From Gammaproteobacteria bacterium (GTDB taxonomy: Bacteria > Pseudomonadota > Gammaproteobacteria > Steroidobacterales > Steroidobacteraceae), in NCBI GenBank assembly GCA_003137095.1, contig PLET01000065.1, positions 89,616 to 153,615 on the forward strand: a DNA stretch of 64,000 bases. The letters run 5' to 3'. Under the pieces are notes generated by a model, which saw nothing but the letters and a program-made list of their open reading frames with translations, was not told the origin of the DNA and ran no database searches. This document shows positions 35,400 to 45,134 of this stretch, in pieces. How positions within the stretch are numbered: position 1 is the stretch's first letter; the number at the start of each line of letters is the position of its first letter. The translations under genes and the position numbers were made by a program.

Positions 35400-36442
35400 T
35401 TGCGCACGGTGTCCACGAGCAGGGCGACCTGCTGCGGATCGACCTCCGGGGTGATGCCGTGACCGAGGTTGAACACGTGTCCCGTGCCGGGACCGTAGCT
35501 TTCGAGCACGCTCAGGGTCTCGGCGCGCAGCACGGCGGGCGGCGCGAACAGGGCGGCCGGATCGAGATTGCCCTGCAGCGCTACGCGCCCGCCCACGGCC
35601 CGCCGGGCATCGCTCAAATCCGTGGTCCAATCCACGCCGACGGCGTCGCAGCCGATGGCCGCGATGGCGCCGAGCCAGGCGCCGCCGCCCTTGGTGAACA
35701 CGATGTTCGGCACCCGGCGCCCGTCGGCGTCGCGGATGAGCGCGGCCACCGCCTGCGCCATGTAGTGCAGTGAGAACTCCCGGTATTGCGCCGGGGTGAG
35801 CACACCGCCCCAGGTGTCGAACAACATCACGGCCTGCGCGCCCGCGGCGATCTGCGCGTTCAGATAGGCAATGGTCGCGCGGGCGAGCAAATCGAGCAGA
35901 CGATGCAGCTCGCGGGGCGCCTCGTACATCATGCGTTTGATATGCGCAAACGCCTTGCTGCCGCCGCCCTCGACCATGTACGAGGCGACGGTCCAGGGGC
36001 TGCCCGCGAAGCCGATCAAGGGAACCCGCCCGGCGAGTTCGCGGCGTATCAGGCTCACGGCGTCCACGACATATCGCAGCTCGCCGTGCGGATCCGGAAC
36101 GCCGAGCCTGTCGATGTCGGCGGCGCCGCGAACCGGCCGGGCGAACACGGGTCCCTCACCGGTGGAGAACTCCAGGCCCAGATTCATGGCATGTGGAATG
36201 GTCAGGATGTCCGAAAACAGAATGGCGGCATCGAGCGGATAGCGGTCGATCGGCTGCAGGGTCACCTCGCAGGCGATCTGCGGGTTGGTGCACATGGCCA
36301 GAAAATTGCCTGCGCGCGCCCGGGTCGCACGGTATTCCGGCAGGTATCGGCCGGCTTGGCGCATGAGCCAGACCGGCCGCCGCGGCGTCGGCTGGCGCAG
36401 CAATGCGCGCAGCAGCAGATCGTTCTTGAGCGCGCCGCTCAT
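35366..36442 (-). CDS. hemE: Uroporphyrinogen decarboxylase HemE
   Basis: A 358-residue cytoplasmic enzyme converting uroporphyrinogen III to coproporphyrinogen III. It has the signature [17 protein letters not shown], catalytic Asp in [28 protein letters not shown], and C-terminal [12 protein letters not shown]. The ATG at 36442 overlaps the dgt stop (ATGA). It is the last gene of the long pil-aro-dgt-hemE run and overlaps fadD tail-to-tail. Confidence 0.96.
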   Translation of the reverse strand: MSGALKNDLLLRALLRQPTPRRPVWLMRQAGRYLPEYRATRARAGNFLAMCTNPQIACEVTLQPIDRYPLDAAILFSDILTIPHAMNLGLEFSTGEGPVFARPVRGAADIDRLGVPDPHGELRYVVDAVSLIRRELAGRVPLIGFAGSPWTVASYMVEGGGSKAFAHIKRMMYEAPRELHRLLDLLARATIAYLNAQIAAGAQAVMLFDTWGGVLTPAQYREFSLHYMAQAVAALIRDADGRRVPNIVFTKGGGAWLGAIAAIGCDAVGVDWTTDLSDARRAVGGRVALQGNLDPAALFAPPAVLRAETLSVLESYGPGTGHVFNLGHGITPEVDPQQVALLVDTVRNYVPAAESSTD

Positions 36443-37581
36443 GTGCTTTCCGACGGATCGAACAGTCGCGCATGCTCCAGAATGGCATAGCGGTCGGTCA
36501 TGCCGGCGATGTAATCGGCCACCGCGCGGGCACGGCCCACCGGGCCGTTCGGAGCTTCGCGGCCGCCCGCAGCGCGGCCTGGCATCAGCGACGGATCGGC
36601 GAAAAACGACTCGAACAGCTCGCGCACCACACGACGCGCCTTGGAAGTCATGCGCTGCACCTTGTAGTGCTTGTACAGATTGGTGCGCAGGAAGCTCTTC
36701 AGTCCCTGGTTCAATTCGCGGGTCCCGGGACTGAAGCCGATCAGCGCGGCCGGCTGGGATCTGACCTCCGCGATCGAGGCGACGCCGGCGGCGCGCAGGC
36801 GTTCGGCCGAGGAGTCGATGAGGTCGCTGACGAGGTGGTTGATCACCCGCCGTAGTATTTCATAAACCAGGCGCCGACCCGCGAGGTTCGGGTATTTCGC
36901 CCGCACCGCAGAGTGGTATTGGTCGAACAGCGGAACGGACTTGAGCTCCTCCACGGTGATCAGGCCCGCGCGGATGCCGTCCTCGACGTCATGGTTGTTG
37001 TAGGCGATCTCGTCGGCGAAGTTCGCAAGCTGCGCCTCCAGTCCCGGCTGCCGGCGATTGATGAAGCGCTCGCCCAGGCTCCCCAGCTTCAGGGCATTGC
37101 TGTACGAGCAGTGCTTGAGAATTCCCTCGCGGCACTCGAAGGTCAGGTTCAAGCCGTCGAATTCCGCGTAGTGCTCCTCGAGTTCGTCGACGACGCGCAG
37201 CGACTGCAGATTGTGTTCGAATCCGCCGAAGTCGGTCATGCATTCATTCAGTGCATCCTGGCCGGCATGTCCAAACGGCGTGTGTCCCAGGTCGTGCGCG
37301 AGGCAGATGGCCTCGGACAGCACCTCGTTGAGCTTCAGCGCCCGCGCGACGGTGCGCGCGATCTGCGCCACCTCGAGCGAATGGGTCAGACGCGTGCGGT
37401 ACAGATCGCCTTCGTGATTGACGAATACCTGCGTCTTGTAGACCAGCCTGCGAAACGCCGTCGAGTGCACGATCCGATCCCGGTCGCGCTGATATTCCGA
37501 ACGATAGGCCGGCGCGGGCTCGGGATGTTGCCGGCCGCGCGACTGCTCGTCATGGGCGGCATAGGGCGCGAGTTTGCTCAT
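36439..37581 (-). CDS. dgt: Deoxyguanosinetriphosphate triphosphohydrolase-like protein (HD domain)
   Basis: A 380-residue HD-domain enzyme of the short dGTPase class, hydrolysing dNTPs to deoxynucleosides and triphosphate. Motifs: [32 protein letters not shown] (first metal His), [16 protein letters not shown] (HD pair) and [16 protein letters not shown]. It overlaps aroB upstream and hemE downstream by ATGA junctions, showing tight translational coupling. Confidence 0.94.
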   Translation of the reverse strand: MSKLAPYAAHDEQSRGRQHPEPAPAYRSEYQRDRDRIVHSTAFRRLVYKTQVFVNHEGDLYRTRLTHSLEVAQIARTVARALKLNEVLSEAICLAHDLGHTPFGHAGQDALNECMTDFGGFEHNLQSLRVVDELEEHYAEFDGLNLTFECREGILKHCSYSNALKLGSLGERFINRRQPGLEAQLANFADEIAYNNHDVEDGIRAGLITVEELKSVPLFDQYHSAVRAKYPNLAGRRLVYEILRRVINHLVSDLIDSSAERLRAAGVASIAEVRSQPAALIGFSPGTRELNQGLKSFLRTNLYKHYKVQRMTSKARRVVRELFESFFADPSLMPGRAAGGREAPNGPVGRARAVADYIAGMTDRYAILEHARLFDPSEST

Positions 37582-38654
37582 CCGAAGTACTCCGCCAACG
37601 TGGCGTCGAGGACGCTCTTGTCATAATGGGCGATCACGCCGGCGCGGCCGGGTCCCTCCAGGACGACCAGACGCACGGCACCGGCGAGGACTTTCTTGTC
37701 CATTTGCATCAATTCGAGCGCCTTGGCCGCGCCGAAGCGCGGCGGCCGGGTGGGCAGCCCCGCCCGGCGCAGCAATCTCTGCAGCCGGTCGGGCGCGGCC
37801 GCATCGATCAATCCCAGCCGATGCGAGAAATCGGCCGCAATGAGCATGCCGATGGCCACCGCTTCGCCATGCAGATGGGCTTCATAGCCGGTCGCGGCCT
37901 CGATGGCATGGCCAAAGGTGTGGCCGAAATTCAAGATGGCGCGGATGCCGCCTTCGCGCTCATCCTTTGCCACCACCGCGGCCTTGATTTCGCAGGACCT
38001 GGCGATGATGTGCGTCAGGGCGTCCGCGTTGCGCGCCAGCACCGCCTCGAGGTTGCCCTCCATCCAGTCGAACAGCTCCGGATCCCAGACGCAGCCGTAT
38101 TTGATCACCTCGGCGATACCGGCGCGCAGTTCGCGGTCCGGCAGGGTGGCGAGGGTATCGGTGTCGGCCACCACCGCGATCGGCTGGTAAAAGGCGCCGA
38201 TGAGATTCTTGCCGCCCGGATGGTTCACGCCGGTCTTGCCGCCCACCGAGGAGTCCACCTGGGCGAGCAGCGTCGTCGGCAGCTGCACCAGCGCTACGCC
38301 GCGCTGGTAGCTGGCGGCGGCGAAGCCCGCCACGTCGCCGACCACGCCGCCCCCGAGGGCCAGCACCGTGGCATCGCGATTGAGTCTGGCGCCGACCAGG
38401 GCGTCGAATACGCGGCCCAGGGTCTGCAGGGTCTTGTGCCGCTCGCCATCCGGCAATACGCACTCCGCGACGCGCCGGCCGCCCAGGCCCGAGCGCAGCC
38501 GCTCGAGATACAGCGGCGCCACCGTCGCATCGGTCACCACGAGCACGGAGCGGCCGGGAATCGCGGTGTCCAGCACGGCGCGATTGCCCAGCAGCCCGGG
38601 GCCGATCGCGATCTGGTAGCGCGAGTGCCCGACGTCCACCTCGAGTGTTTTCAC
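37578..38654 (-). CDS. aroB: 3-dehydroquinate synthase AroB
   Basis: A 358-residue NAD- and metal-dependent enzyme of the shikimate pathway, converting DAHP to 3-dehydroquinate. The NAD-binding [32 protein letters not shown] and metal-ligand helix [12 protein letters not shown] are present, with the metal Glu in [13 protein letters not shown]. The start is GTG at 38654. It follows aroK by 19 bases and overlaps dgt (ATGA). Confidence 0.96.
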   Translation of the reverse strand: MKTLEVDVGHSRYQIAIGPGLLGNRAVLDTAIPGRSVLVVTDATVAPLYLERLRSGLGGRRVAECVLPDGERHKTLQTLGRVFDALVGARLNRDATVLALGGGVVGDVAGFAAASYQRGVALVQLPTTLLAQVDSSVGGKTGVNHPGGKNLIGAFYQPIAVVADTDTLATLPDRELRAGIAEVIKYGCVWDPELFDWMEGNLEAVLARNADALTHIIARSCEIKAAVVAKDEREGGIRAILNFGHTFGHAIEAATGYEAHLHGEAVAIGMLIAADFSHRLGLIDAAAPDRLQRLLRRAGLPTRPPRFGAAKALELMQMDKKVLAGAVRLVVLEGPGRAGVIAHYDKSVLDATLAEYFG

Positions 38655-38673
38655 GGTGCGCAGTATACGAAGC

Positions 38674-39201
38674 TTAGGTCCAGAGCGCGCGCCGGAGCTC
38701 CTGGTGGATTTCCTCGGCCACCAGCTGCACGCGGCGGCCGTCGGTGGACACGGTCAGATCGGCGATCTCGGCGTACAGCGCCGCCCGCCGCAGCATCAAC
38801 TCGGTGAGCTTGTGTCCGGGATCGGTATCGTTGAGCAGCGGCCGGTGGCGGGCATGGCGCGTGCGCTCCAACTGTTGCTGTATCGAGGTCTCCAGGTACA
38901 CCACCAGGCCGCGCTCTGCCAGCACGCGCCGGTTGCCGTCGTCGATCACGGCTCCGCCGCCGGTGGCCAGCACGATGGAATCGAGCTGCGTCAGGCGTTC
39001 GATGGATTCCCTTTCGCGCACCCGGAAGCCGGCTTCGCCCTCTTTTTCGAAGATGAATTGGATGTCCACGCCGGTCCTGGCCTCGACATCCGCGTCACTG
39101 TCGTGGAAGGTGAAGCGCAGCAGCCGTGCCAGATGCCGCCCGACCGCGGTTTTCCCGGATCCCATCGGCCCGATCAGAAACACGTTCTTCTTGGAGATCA
39201 T
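38674..39201 (-). CDS. aroK: Shikimate kinase AroK
   Basis: A 175-residue cytoplasmic kinase forming shikimate 3-phosphate. Walker A is GPMGSGKTAVGRHLA, the shikimate site Asp is in HDSDADVEAR, FRVRERES and VLATGGGAV bind shikimate, and RPLLND lies in the lid. ATG 39201 starts MISKKNVFLIG; a longer frame to 39450 has no supporting features. About 107 bases separate it from the upstream Ig-like lipoprotein; I see no clear terminator or promoter there. Confidence 0.95.
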   Translation of the reverse strand: MISKKNVFLIGPMGSGKTAVGRHLARLLRFTFHDSDADVEARTGVDIQFIFEKEGEAGFRVRERESIERLTQLDSIVLATGGGAVIDDGNRRVLAERGLVVYLETSIQQQLERTRHARHRPLLNDTDPGHKLTELMLRRAALYAEIADLTVSTDGRRVQLVAEEIHQELRRALWT

Positions 39202-39308
39202 GGTAGCGGCCGATGTTAGTCGATCGGCCGGGCGTGCGCAGGCGCAGGACCCGCAAACGGGGGCGGGCACCCCGCGCAGGCCCACGCGCCGCGTTGCAAG
39301 CTTTGGCG

Positions 39309-41195
39309 CTAGTTCGCCAGCGGATAGCTGTAGGTGGTGACGATGCCGCCCGGCGTCGTCACCGTGATGTACAGCGTACCCGCGGTCGGAGTCGTGCTTT
39401 GATTCGACAGCGCAAAGCTCACGTGCTGGCCACCCACCGGGAAGGCGCACGGCCAGGTATAAGGCGTCCCGGCGACCACCGAACCGGCGGTGCCGGGCAC
39501 CACCGAGGCGGCCACGGTGGTGCCCGCCGGCATTTGCTGATCGCGATCATCCGCGATGTTGAACGTGAAGTTGGTGGTGCCCGCGCTCACCGAGTACGGT
39601 GCGCCCGTGGTCGGCGACACCACGGTGACATTGGCGGTGCTGCCCGACAGGATGATGACGTTGAAGGCACCGATGGCCACCGAGGTCTGGGTGGTGTTGC
39701 ACAACGGACCCTCGCACAATGGACCTTCGAAAAGGCCATCGGGGCCGTCGCGCTGGCCGTTGTTGTTGAAGTCGATGTACGGCTCGCCGAGCACGTAGGT
39801 CGGCGTGCCATAGGTGTCGTACAGCTCCCATTGGTTCAAGAAGGGCTCGGAGGTGTCGAACCAGGGCTTCGGCTGGCCGAGATTGGCGCCGCTGAGATAG
39901 TCGTTGTCGGCATCGGCGGCATCGAAGGCCACCGTGTCGCCCGGATCGAAAATGCCGTTGCCGTTGGCGTCGCGGAAGCTCTCCTCGCCGATGGCCGTCA
40001 CCATGATCGGGCTGCGGCCGTTGGTGGTGCCGTTGCACAGGTTGCCCGGACAATAGGCCGCATTGGCGCTGGCGTTGCCGGAGGTCGATTGCGGATTCCC
40101 GGACACCGTATACGGCGCCTTGCTGGACCAGTTGACGGTGCAGGATCCGGAACCGGAGGTGGGCGTGCCGGTCTGGCAGCTCGCCTGGATGCCGCCCAGG
40201 GTGGTCTGGAAATTCGCGGTGGTGCCGTCCGGGACGGGATTGCTGAACCGGTCCGTCATGCTGACGGTGACCGGCACGGTCACGCCGTCGATTTCCCAGG
40301 CCTCGACATTCGGACATTTCACGGCCAGCGAGATGTTCTGGCTGGTGGGAATGCCGGTCGAGACGGTCAGGGCGTTCGATTCGGTGGAAATCGTGGTGCC
40401 GCTGGAGGACGTGGTGGTCGCCGTCACCCGCACGGAGGTCGCCTGATTGCCTGAACTGACGATGGTCTGCACCTGCCCGTTCGCGCCGGTGACCGCGGAG
40501 GCCGGCGAGATGCTGATGCCGCCCACCGAGGTGTTGAGCGAGAAGGTCACCGTGGCGCCCGCCCGCGGACCGCCTGAGGTGTCGAGCACCTGGAAGATCA
40601 GGGTGGAGGTCTCAGAGCCGCCGGCGCTGCCCGTGCCCTTCAGGCTGATGCTGGAGGGGGTGGCCGACACGAACGAGATCGAGCCGATGGCGGCCTGCGC
40701 GATGGTCACGGTGCCGGTGGCCGTCAGCGTCTGGCTGTTGGCCGTGGTGGTCGCGGTGATGGCATCCGAGCCGCTGCAGCCCTTGGCCGCGTAGGTGGCA
40801 CTGGCGGTGCCGGTGCTGGTGGTCACGGTCGCGGTGCCGGTGGCGGCGCCGGTGACGGTGATGGTCGCGAGGTTGTTGCCCGCGCAGGTGGAACTGAAGA
40901 CGATCTGGGTCGGCTGGGTATAGAGCGTGCCGTTCTGATCCACCAGCGAGACCTCAAGGCTGGTGCTGCCGCCCGCGGACAGCGCGCTCGTGCTGACGCC
41001 GATCACGCCCGACTGAAAGCTCGAGCCGGAGCCGCTGCCCAGCGACAGTACGGTGGCGGCCGTCGTGCCGGTGCCGGTGGTGCCGGTGGTTCCGGTGGAG
41101 CTGCTGCTGCCTTCGGTGGAAATGGTCTTGGAGCCGCCGCCGCAGCCGGCCAGCAGAGCGGCACACATCCCAGCCATGATCGATAGTCTATGCAT
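39309..41195 (-). CDS. Ig-like repeat surface lipoprotein inserted between pilQ and aroK
   Basis: A 628-residue predicted lipoprotein. The lipobox is LLAGC (about 14-18), then a Gly/Ser/Thr-rich linker and several bacterial Ig-like (Big1-type) domains, seen from VSLVDQNGTLYTQPTQIVF, VLDTSGGPRAGATVTFSL and MTDRFSNPVPDGTTANFQT. A middle part carries calcium-loop-like DANGNGIFDPGDTVAFD and DFNNNGQRDGPDGLFEG, with paired cysteines (CEGPLC). ATG 41195 is preferred for GAGG 6 bases upstream. It starts 35 bases after pilQ on the same strand, so it is probably co-transcribed and may act as an adhesin or secretin-associated protein. Confidence 0.8.
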   Translation of the reverse strand: MHRLSIMAGMCAALLAGCGGGSKTISTEGSSSSTGTTGTTGTGTTAATVLSLGSGSGSSFQSGVIGVSTSALSAGGSTSLEVSLVDQNGTLYTQPTQIVFSSTCAGNNLATITVTGAATGTATVTTSTGTASATYAAKGCSGSDAITATTTANSQTLTATGTVTIAQAAIGSISFVSATPSSISLKGTGSAGGSETSTLIFQVLDTSGGPRAGATVTFSLNTSVGGISISPASAVTGANGQVQTIVSSGNQATSVRVTATTTSSSGTTISTESNALTVSTGIPTSQNISLAVKCPNVEAWEIDGVTVPVTVSMTDRFSNPVPDGTTANFQTTLGGIQASCQTGTPTSGSGSCTVNWSSKAPYTVSGNPQSTSGNASANAAYCPGNLCNGTTNGRSPIMVTAIGEESFRDANGNGIFDPGDTVAFDAADADNDYLSGANLGQPKPWFDTSEPFLNQWELYDTYGTPTYVLGEPYIDFNNNGQRDGPDGLFEGPLCEGPLCNTTQTSVAIGAFNVIILSGSTANVTVVSPTTGAPYSVSAGTTNFTFNIADDRDQQMPAGTTVAASVVPGTAGSVVAGTPYTWPCAFPVGGQHVSFALSNQSTTPTAGTLYITVTTPGGIVTTYSYPLAN

Positions 41196-41230
41196 GTTCA
41201 TCCTCGCTCGACAGGAGTCGGCGTACGCGA

Positions 41231-43354
41231 TCAATACAGATTTGAACCCTCACGCAGAATTTTCGGCGTGATGAAGATCAAGAGTTCGGTCTTGTTGTTG
41301 ACATCGGTGGTGGTCTTGAACAGGTGGCCGAGGATCGGAATGTCGCCCAGATAGGGCACCTTGTCCGAAGACTTGGTCTTGGTCGTCTCGAGAATGCCGC
41401 CGAGCACCACGGTCTGGCCATCGTTGACCAGCACCTGGGTGATGATCTCGCGCGTGTCGATGGACGGCACCGTGCCGCCGGTGGCGCTTTGTACCAGGCT
41501 GCCGACCGAATCGTCGCTCACGTCGATGTCCAGGATCACGCGGTTGTCCGGCGTGATCAGCGGAGTGACCTTGAGCGACAGCACCGCCTTCTTGAACTGG
41601 GTGGTGGTCGCGCCGCTCGAGGCGGATTCCTGGTAGGGAATTTCCACGCCCTGCGCGATGCTCGCCTGTTTCTGGTTGGCCGTGATCACCCGCGGCGAGG
41701 AAACCACCTCGCCGCGGCCCTCGTTCTGCGCGGCCGACAGCTCCAGGTCGACCAGGTAGCTGCCGCCCAGCAGCGAGACGCCGAGAGTGCCCGCCGGCGT
41801 GGCGACAGGCAGGTTCACCTGATAGCGATTGGCGAGAGCCGGTGTGGTCACCGGCGTGGCCGGCAGACCCGCGGCCAGGTTCGCCAGCGCCGATCCCGTC
41901 ATGGTGTCGGCGCCGGCGCCGTTGCCGGTGACCGCCAGCAGGCCGTTGCTGCCGTTCGTGCGGGCCGAGGTGACGCCGAAGCGGGCGCCCAGATCGCGCT
42001 CGAAGGTGTCGTTGACGACCACGATGCGCGCTTCGATCAGCACCTGCCGCACCGGCACGTCGAGAGTCTGCACCAGACGCCGGATGTCGGCCAGACGCTC
42101 GGCGGTATCCTGAACCAGCAAGGTGTTGGTGCGCTCGTCGATGGACAGTGTGCCGCGCGTGGACAGCATGGACTCCTTCGAGCCGGCCGCCTTGATGAGT
42201 TTGGCGAGATCGGAAACCTTCGCGTAATTCACCTGCAGGAATTCCGTTCGGACCGGCGACAGCTCCTGCAGGTCCTTGCGGGCGGCGAGCGCGGCCTTCT
42301 CCCGCGCCGCGAGCTCCTCGGTCGGCCCGATGATGATCACGTTGTCCTCGCGGCGCTTGTCGAGGCCCTTGGTGCGCAGCACGATGTCGAGCGCCTGATC
42401 CCACGGCACGTTCTGCAGACGCAGGGTCAGATTGCCGGTGACCGAATCGCTGACGACGATGTTCTGGCCGCTGGTGTCCGCGAGCAGTTGCAGCACCGAG
42501 CGGACGTCGATGTCCTGGAAATTCAACGTGAGGCGCTCGCCCGTGTATTCCTTGCGCTCTTCGCCGGCCGCGCGTTTGGTCGACGGCCTGATCTCGATGG
42601 TGTACTGGGAGTCGGATTGATAGGCGAGCTGCTCGAAATCGCCCTGAGACGTGATCACCAGGCGCGAGCTGCCGTCCACCCGCAGGGCATCGACGCTCTG
42701 CACCGGTGTGGCGAAATCCGTCACGTCGAAGCGGCGCTGCAGATTCTTGGGCAATTGGGTGCCGGCGAAATCGACCACGACCTGGTTGCCCTCCTGGCGC
42801 ACGTTGACCGGAGTGCGTGAATCGCTCAACTGCACGATGACCCGGCCGGTTCCGTCGGATGCCCGACGAAAATCGATGCTGCTGATGCTGCGCTCCGACG
42901 CGGACGGGCCCGCAGTCGCACGCGCCACGCTCGGCGCCGTGACGGCGCCACCCGGCGCGCTGCCGAGGGTGACGACGATGGTGTTGCCGTCGACCTTGGT
43001 GGTATACGGCATCAGCGAATCGACGTTGACCACGAGACGCGTGCGGCCATTGGCTTCGGCCGCCAGCACGGTATCGACCCCGCCGGAGCGCACGTCGATG
43101 CGGCGGGAGGGCAATGCGATCGAGGTGTTGGGCAGATCCAATGCGATGCGCGCCGGCTTGTCGATGGTGAAGGCCATCGGTTCGGGCGCCGGCCCGGACA
43201 AATGCAGCTTCAGCTGCACCTGCTGGCCGGATAGGGACTGCACGTCGATGGATTCGAGCCTGTTGGGATCGGCGGCACGCGCCCCGAAGGTGGCCGCCAG
43301 TGCGGCCAGCGACATCGCCGCAATCATGGCCGATCTCTTGAAATTCAATGTCAT
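41231..43354 (-). CDS. pilQ: Type IV pilus outer-membrane secretin PilQ
   Basis: A 707-residue outer-membrane secretin through which the pilus fibre passes. Signal peptide ends GARA (about 27); two AMIN domains (about 30-130 and 155-260) bind peptidoglycan; then STN/secretin-N domains with LTLNFQDIDVRSVLQLLADTS and the secretin domain (about 430-700) with VVSSPRVITANQKQA and the C-terminal NKTELLIFITPKIL. GGAGAG precedes ATG 43354. It follows pilP by 20 bases in the pilMNOPQ operon. Confidence 0.96.
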   Translation of the reverse strand: MTLNFKRSAMIAAMSLAALAATFGARAADPNRLESIDVQSLSGQQVQLKLHLSGPAPEPMAFTIDKPARIALDLPNTSIALPSRRIDVRSGGVDTVLAAEANGRTRLVVNVDSLMPYTTKVDGNTIVVTLGSAPGGAVTAPSVARATAGPSASERSISSIDFRRASDGTGRVIVQLSDSRTPVNVRQEGNQVVVDFAGTQLPKNLQRRFDVTDFATPVQSVDALRVDGSSRLVITSQGDFEQLAYQSDSQYTIEIRPSTKRAAGEERKEYTGERLTLNFQDIDVRSVLQLLADTSGQNIVVSDSVTGNLTLRLQNVPWDQALDIVLRTKGLDKRREDNVIIIGPTEELAAREKAALAARKDLQELSPVRTEFLQVNYAKVSDLAKLIKAAGSKESMLSTRGTLSIDERTNTLLVQDTAERLADIRRLVQTLDVPVRQVLIEARIVVVNDTFERDLGARFGVTSARTNGSNGLLAVTGNGAGADTMTGSALANLAAGLPATPVTTPALANRYQVNLPVATPAGTLGVSLLGGSYLVDLELSAAQNEGRGEVVSSPRVITANQKQASIAQGVEIPYQESASSGATTTQFKKAVLSLKVTPLITPDNRVILDIDVSDDSVGSLVQSATGGTVPSIDTREIITQVLVNDGQTVVLGGILETTKTKSSDKVPYLGDIPILGHLFKTTTDVNNKTELLIFITPKILREGSNLY

Positions 43355-43374
43355 GCGTTGCTCTCCCTGTGGCC

Positions 43375-43890
43375 TCAGTCGCTCAATCCCAACGAGGCCG
43401 GTCGCTCGATGTAGCCGCCGAGACCGTCGGGGACGATCTCGACCAGGCTGATTTTGCTGCCCGTAATTTCAGTGATCTTGCCGTCGTTCTGGCCGAGATA
43501 ATTGCCCGGCTGGACCTTGTGCACGAGGCCGTCCTTCGATTGGACCAGCCCGTAGAAATTATTGCCGACTTTGAAGGTGCCCACCATCTTCAGCGTGTCG
43601 AGCGAGAAGCCTTCCAAAAATTCGCGGTTGCGGCGCGTGCTCGGCCGCAGATTCGCCTGGCCTGCGCTCGGGCCCTGCGGTTGGAACGGTGAACGCATGT
43701 TGCCGACGCTGTACACGTAGGTCTCGTAGGGCTTCACCTCGGGCAGCGGCTCGATGCGCCCGCCCGGCCGCTTCTTGGTCTCGGCGATCCACCGTTCGAG
43801 ATCCGACTGGCCGCCGGAGCAGCCCGCCGCGCACAGGTTGGCGGCGATCACGACGGTCATCGCGACCAGGCCCCGCGTGGCGCCGCTCAC
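43375..43890 (-). CDS. pilP: Type IV pilus inner-membrane lipoprotein PilP
   Basis: A 171-residue lipoprotein linking PilN/PilO to PilQ. The lipobox-like CAAGC lies at about 20-24, followed by a linker and the C-terminal beta domain with MVGTFKVGNNFYGLVQSKDG and VQPGNYLGQNDGKI. The GTG start overlaps the pilO stop (GTGA), showing coupling in the pil operon. Confidence 0.94.
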   Translation of the reverse strand: MSGATRGLVAMTVVIAANLCAAGCSGGQSDLERWIAETKKRPGGRIEPLPEVKPYETYVYSVGNMRSPFQPQGPSAGQANLRPSTRRNREFLEGFSLDTLKMVGTFKVGNNFYGLVQSKDGLVHKVQPGNYLGQNDGKITEITGSKISLVEIVPDGLGGYIERPASLGLSD

Positions 43891-44540
43891 GTCGCGTCTC
43901 CCGGCTTCTTCTTGCCCGGTTTGGCCGCCTTGTCGGCGTTCTCATCTTCGATGTACCGGTAGGTCTTGGCGGTGACGTCCATGGTCAGATTGTCGAAGCC
44001 TGCGTCCTTGCCCGCGCCTTCGGGCTTGATCTCGATGTCGTGCAGCGTGACGATGCGCGGCAGGGCGGCGATGCCGCTGACGAAGTTGCCGAATTGGTGA
44101 AAACTGCCGACGAGTTTGATCTTGATGGGCAGCTCCGCGTAGAAGCCCTTGCTCTGTTCGCTGGCAGGCTGGAACAATTTTTCCTGCAGGCCGGCGGCGA
44201 GGCCGGTCTGGGAAATGTCGACGAGCAGATTCGGCACCTCGGTCTTGCCCGGCAACTGGCGCAGCATGGCACCGAAGGTGCGCTCCATTTCCGCCAGCTG
44301 ACCCTTGTAGGCATCGAGGTTCGCCGCACGCTGCTGCTTGCTCTCGAATTGGTTTCGAAGATCCATCTCCTCGGCCTCGGCCTGCTGCAAAACCGGGCGG
44401 TCCTCGTTCCAGACGAGCATGTACCAGGCGATGGCCGCGCACACGAGGAATATCACGCCGACGAAGAATCCGCGCACGGCCAGCGGCCAGCGGCCCGGAT
44501 CGCGCGGATCGAGAGTACGAAGCTGCTCGACAAAGTTCAT
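43887..44540 (-). CDS. pilO: Type IV pilus inner-membrane protein PilO
   Basis: A 217-residue single-pass inner-membrane protein. A short cytoplasmic N-terminus, one helix (about 25-45; GVIFLVCAAIAWYMLVW), a coiled coil (about 50-90) and a ferredoxin-like periplasmic domain. It dimerises with PilN in the alignment complex. ATG overlaps the pilN stop (ATGA) and its own stop overlaps pilP. Confidence 0.94.
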   Translation of the reverse strand: MNFVEQLRTLDPRDPGRWPLAVRGFFVGVIFLVCAAIAWYMLVWNEDRPVLQQAEAEEMDLRNQFESKQQRAANLDAYKGQLAEMERTFGAMLRQLPGKTEVPNLLVDISQTGLAAGLQEKLFQPASEQSKGFYAELPIKIKLVGSFHQFGNFVSGIAALPRIVTLHDIEIKPEGAGKDAGFDNLTMDVTAKTYRYIEDENADKAAKPGKKKPGDAT

Positions 44541-45127
44541 TTAGACGCAACCTTCTTGGAAGTTGAATCGCCGCCACCGTCGAGGTCGACTCCGACCGTA
44601 TCGGTAAAGAGCGTGAAACTCGAGCCGCCGGTCGGGGCATCCTTGGCGGCTTCGACCACCTGCAGCACCGGATTCGCCATCCACGTGGACGCGTCGATGT
44701 TGCGCATGAACGAAGACACCCGGGTGCTCGATTGGGCAATGCCGTGGATCTCGAGCTTGCGCCCGGTCTGCTTGATCGAGGTGAGATACACGCCCTCGGG
44801 CACGGTTTTCACCAGTTCATCGAACAAATGCACGATTTCCGGGCGGCTGCGCTGCAGCTTTTCGATGATCTCCATGCGTGCGATCAGGCGCTGCTTGCGG
44901 TTCTCCAGATCGAGGATGTCGGTGATCTGCGCCTCGAGCTTGACGATCTCCTTTTTCAGCAGATTGTTCTTCTCGGTCTGGGCGTCGATCCAGCTCGAAT
45001 ACATGAGCTTGCCGGCCAGCGCGAACATCACGGCGGCAATGACGGCGCCGCCCGCGGCGATGGCGAATTCACGGCGCCGGGTCTTGCGTTCCGACTCGCG
45101 CCAGGGAAGTAGGTTGATACGCGGCAT
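44537..45127 (-). CDS. pilN: Type IV pilus inner-membrane protein PilN
   Basis: A 196-residue single-pass inner-membrane protein. The conserved cytoplasmic tail PRINLLPWRESER (residues 2-14) binds PilM; one helix (about 22-42) and a coiled coil (about 50-80) lead to the periplasmic domain. GAGGG precedes the ATG. It follows pilM by 7 bases and overlaps pilO. Confidence 0.95.
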   Translation of the reverse strand: MPRINLLPWRESERKTRRREFAIAAGGAVIAAVMFALAGKLMYSSWIDAQTEKNNLLKKEIVKLEAQITDILDLENRKQRLIARMEIIEKLQRSRPEIVHLFDELVKTVPEGVYLTSIKQTGRKLEIHGIAQSSTRVSSFMRNIDASTWMANPVLQVVEAAKDAPTGGSSFTLFTDTVGVDLDGGGDSTSKKVASK

Positions 45128-45134
45128 GTAACCC

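Noticed and set aside
33300-35630. 776-codon open frame on the minus strand opposite fadD
   Set aside because: It is a mirror frame of fadD with low-information composition; fadD has all AMP-ligase motifs.
41324-42820. 498-codon plus-strand frame opposite pilQ
   Set aside because: Antisense shadow of a well-supported secretin gene.
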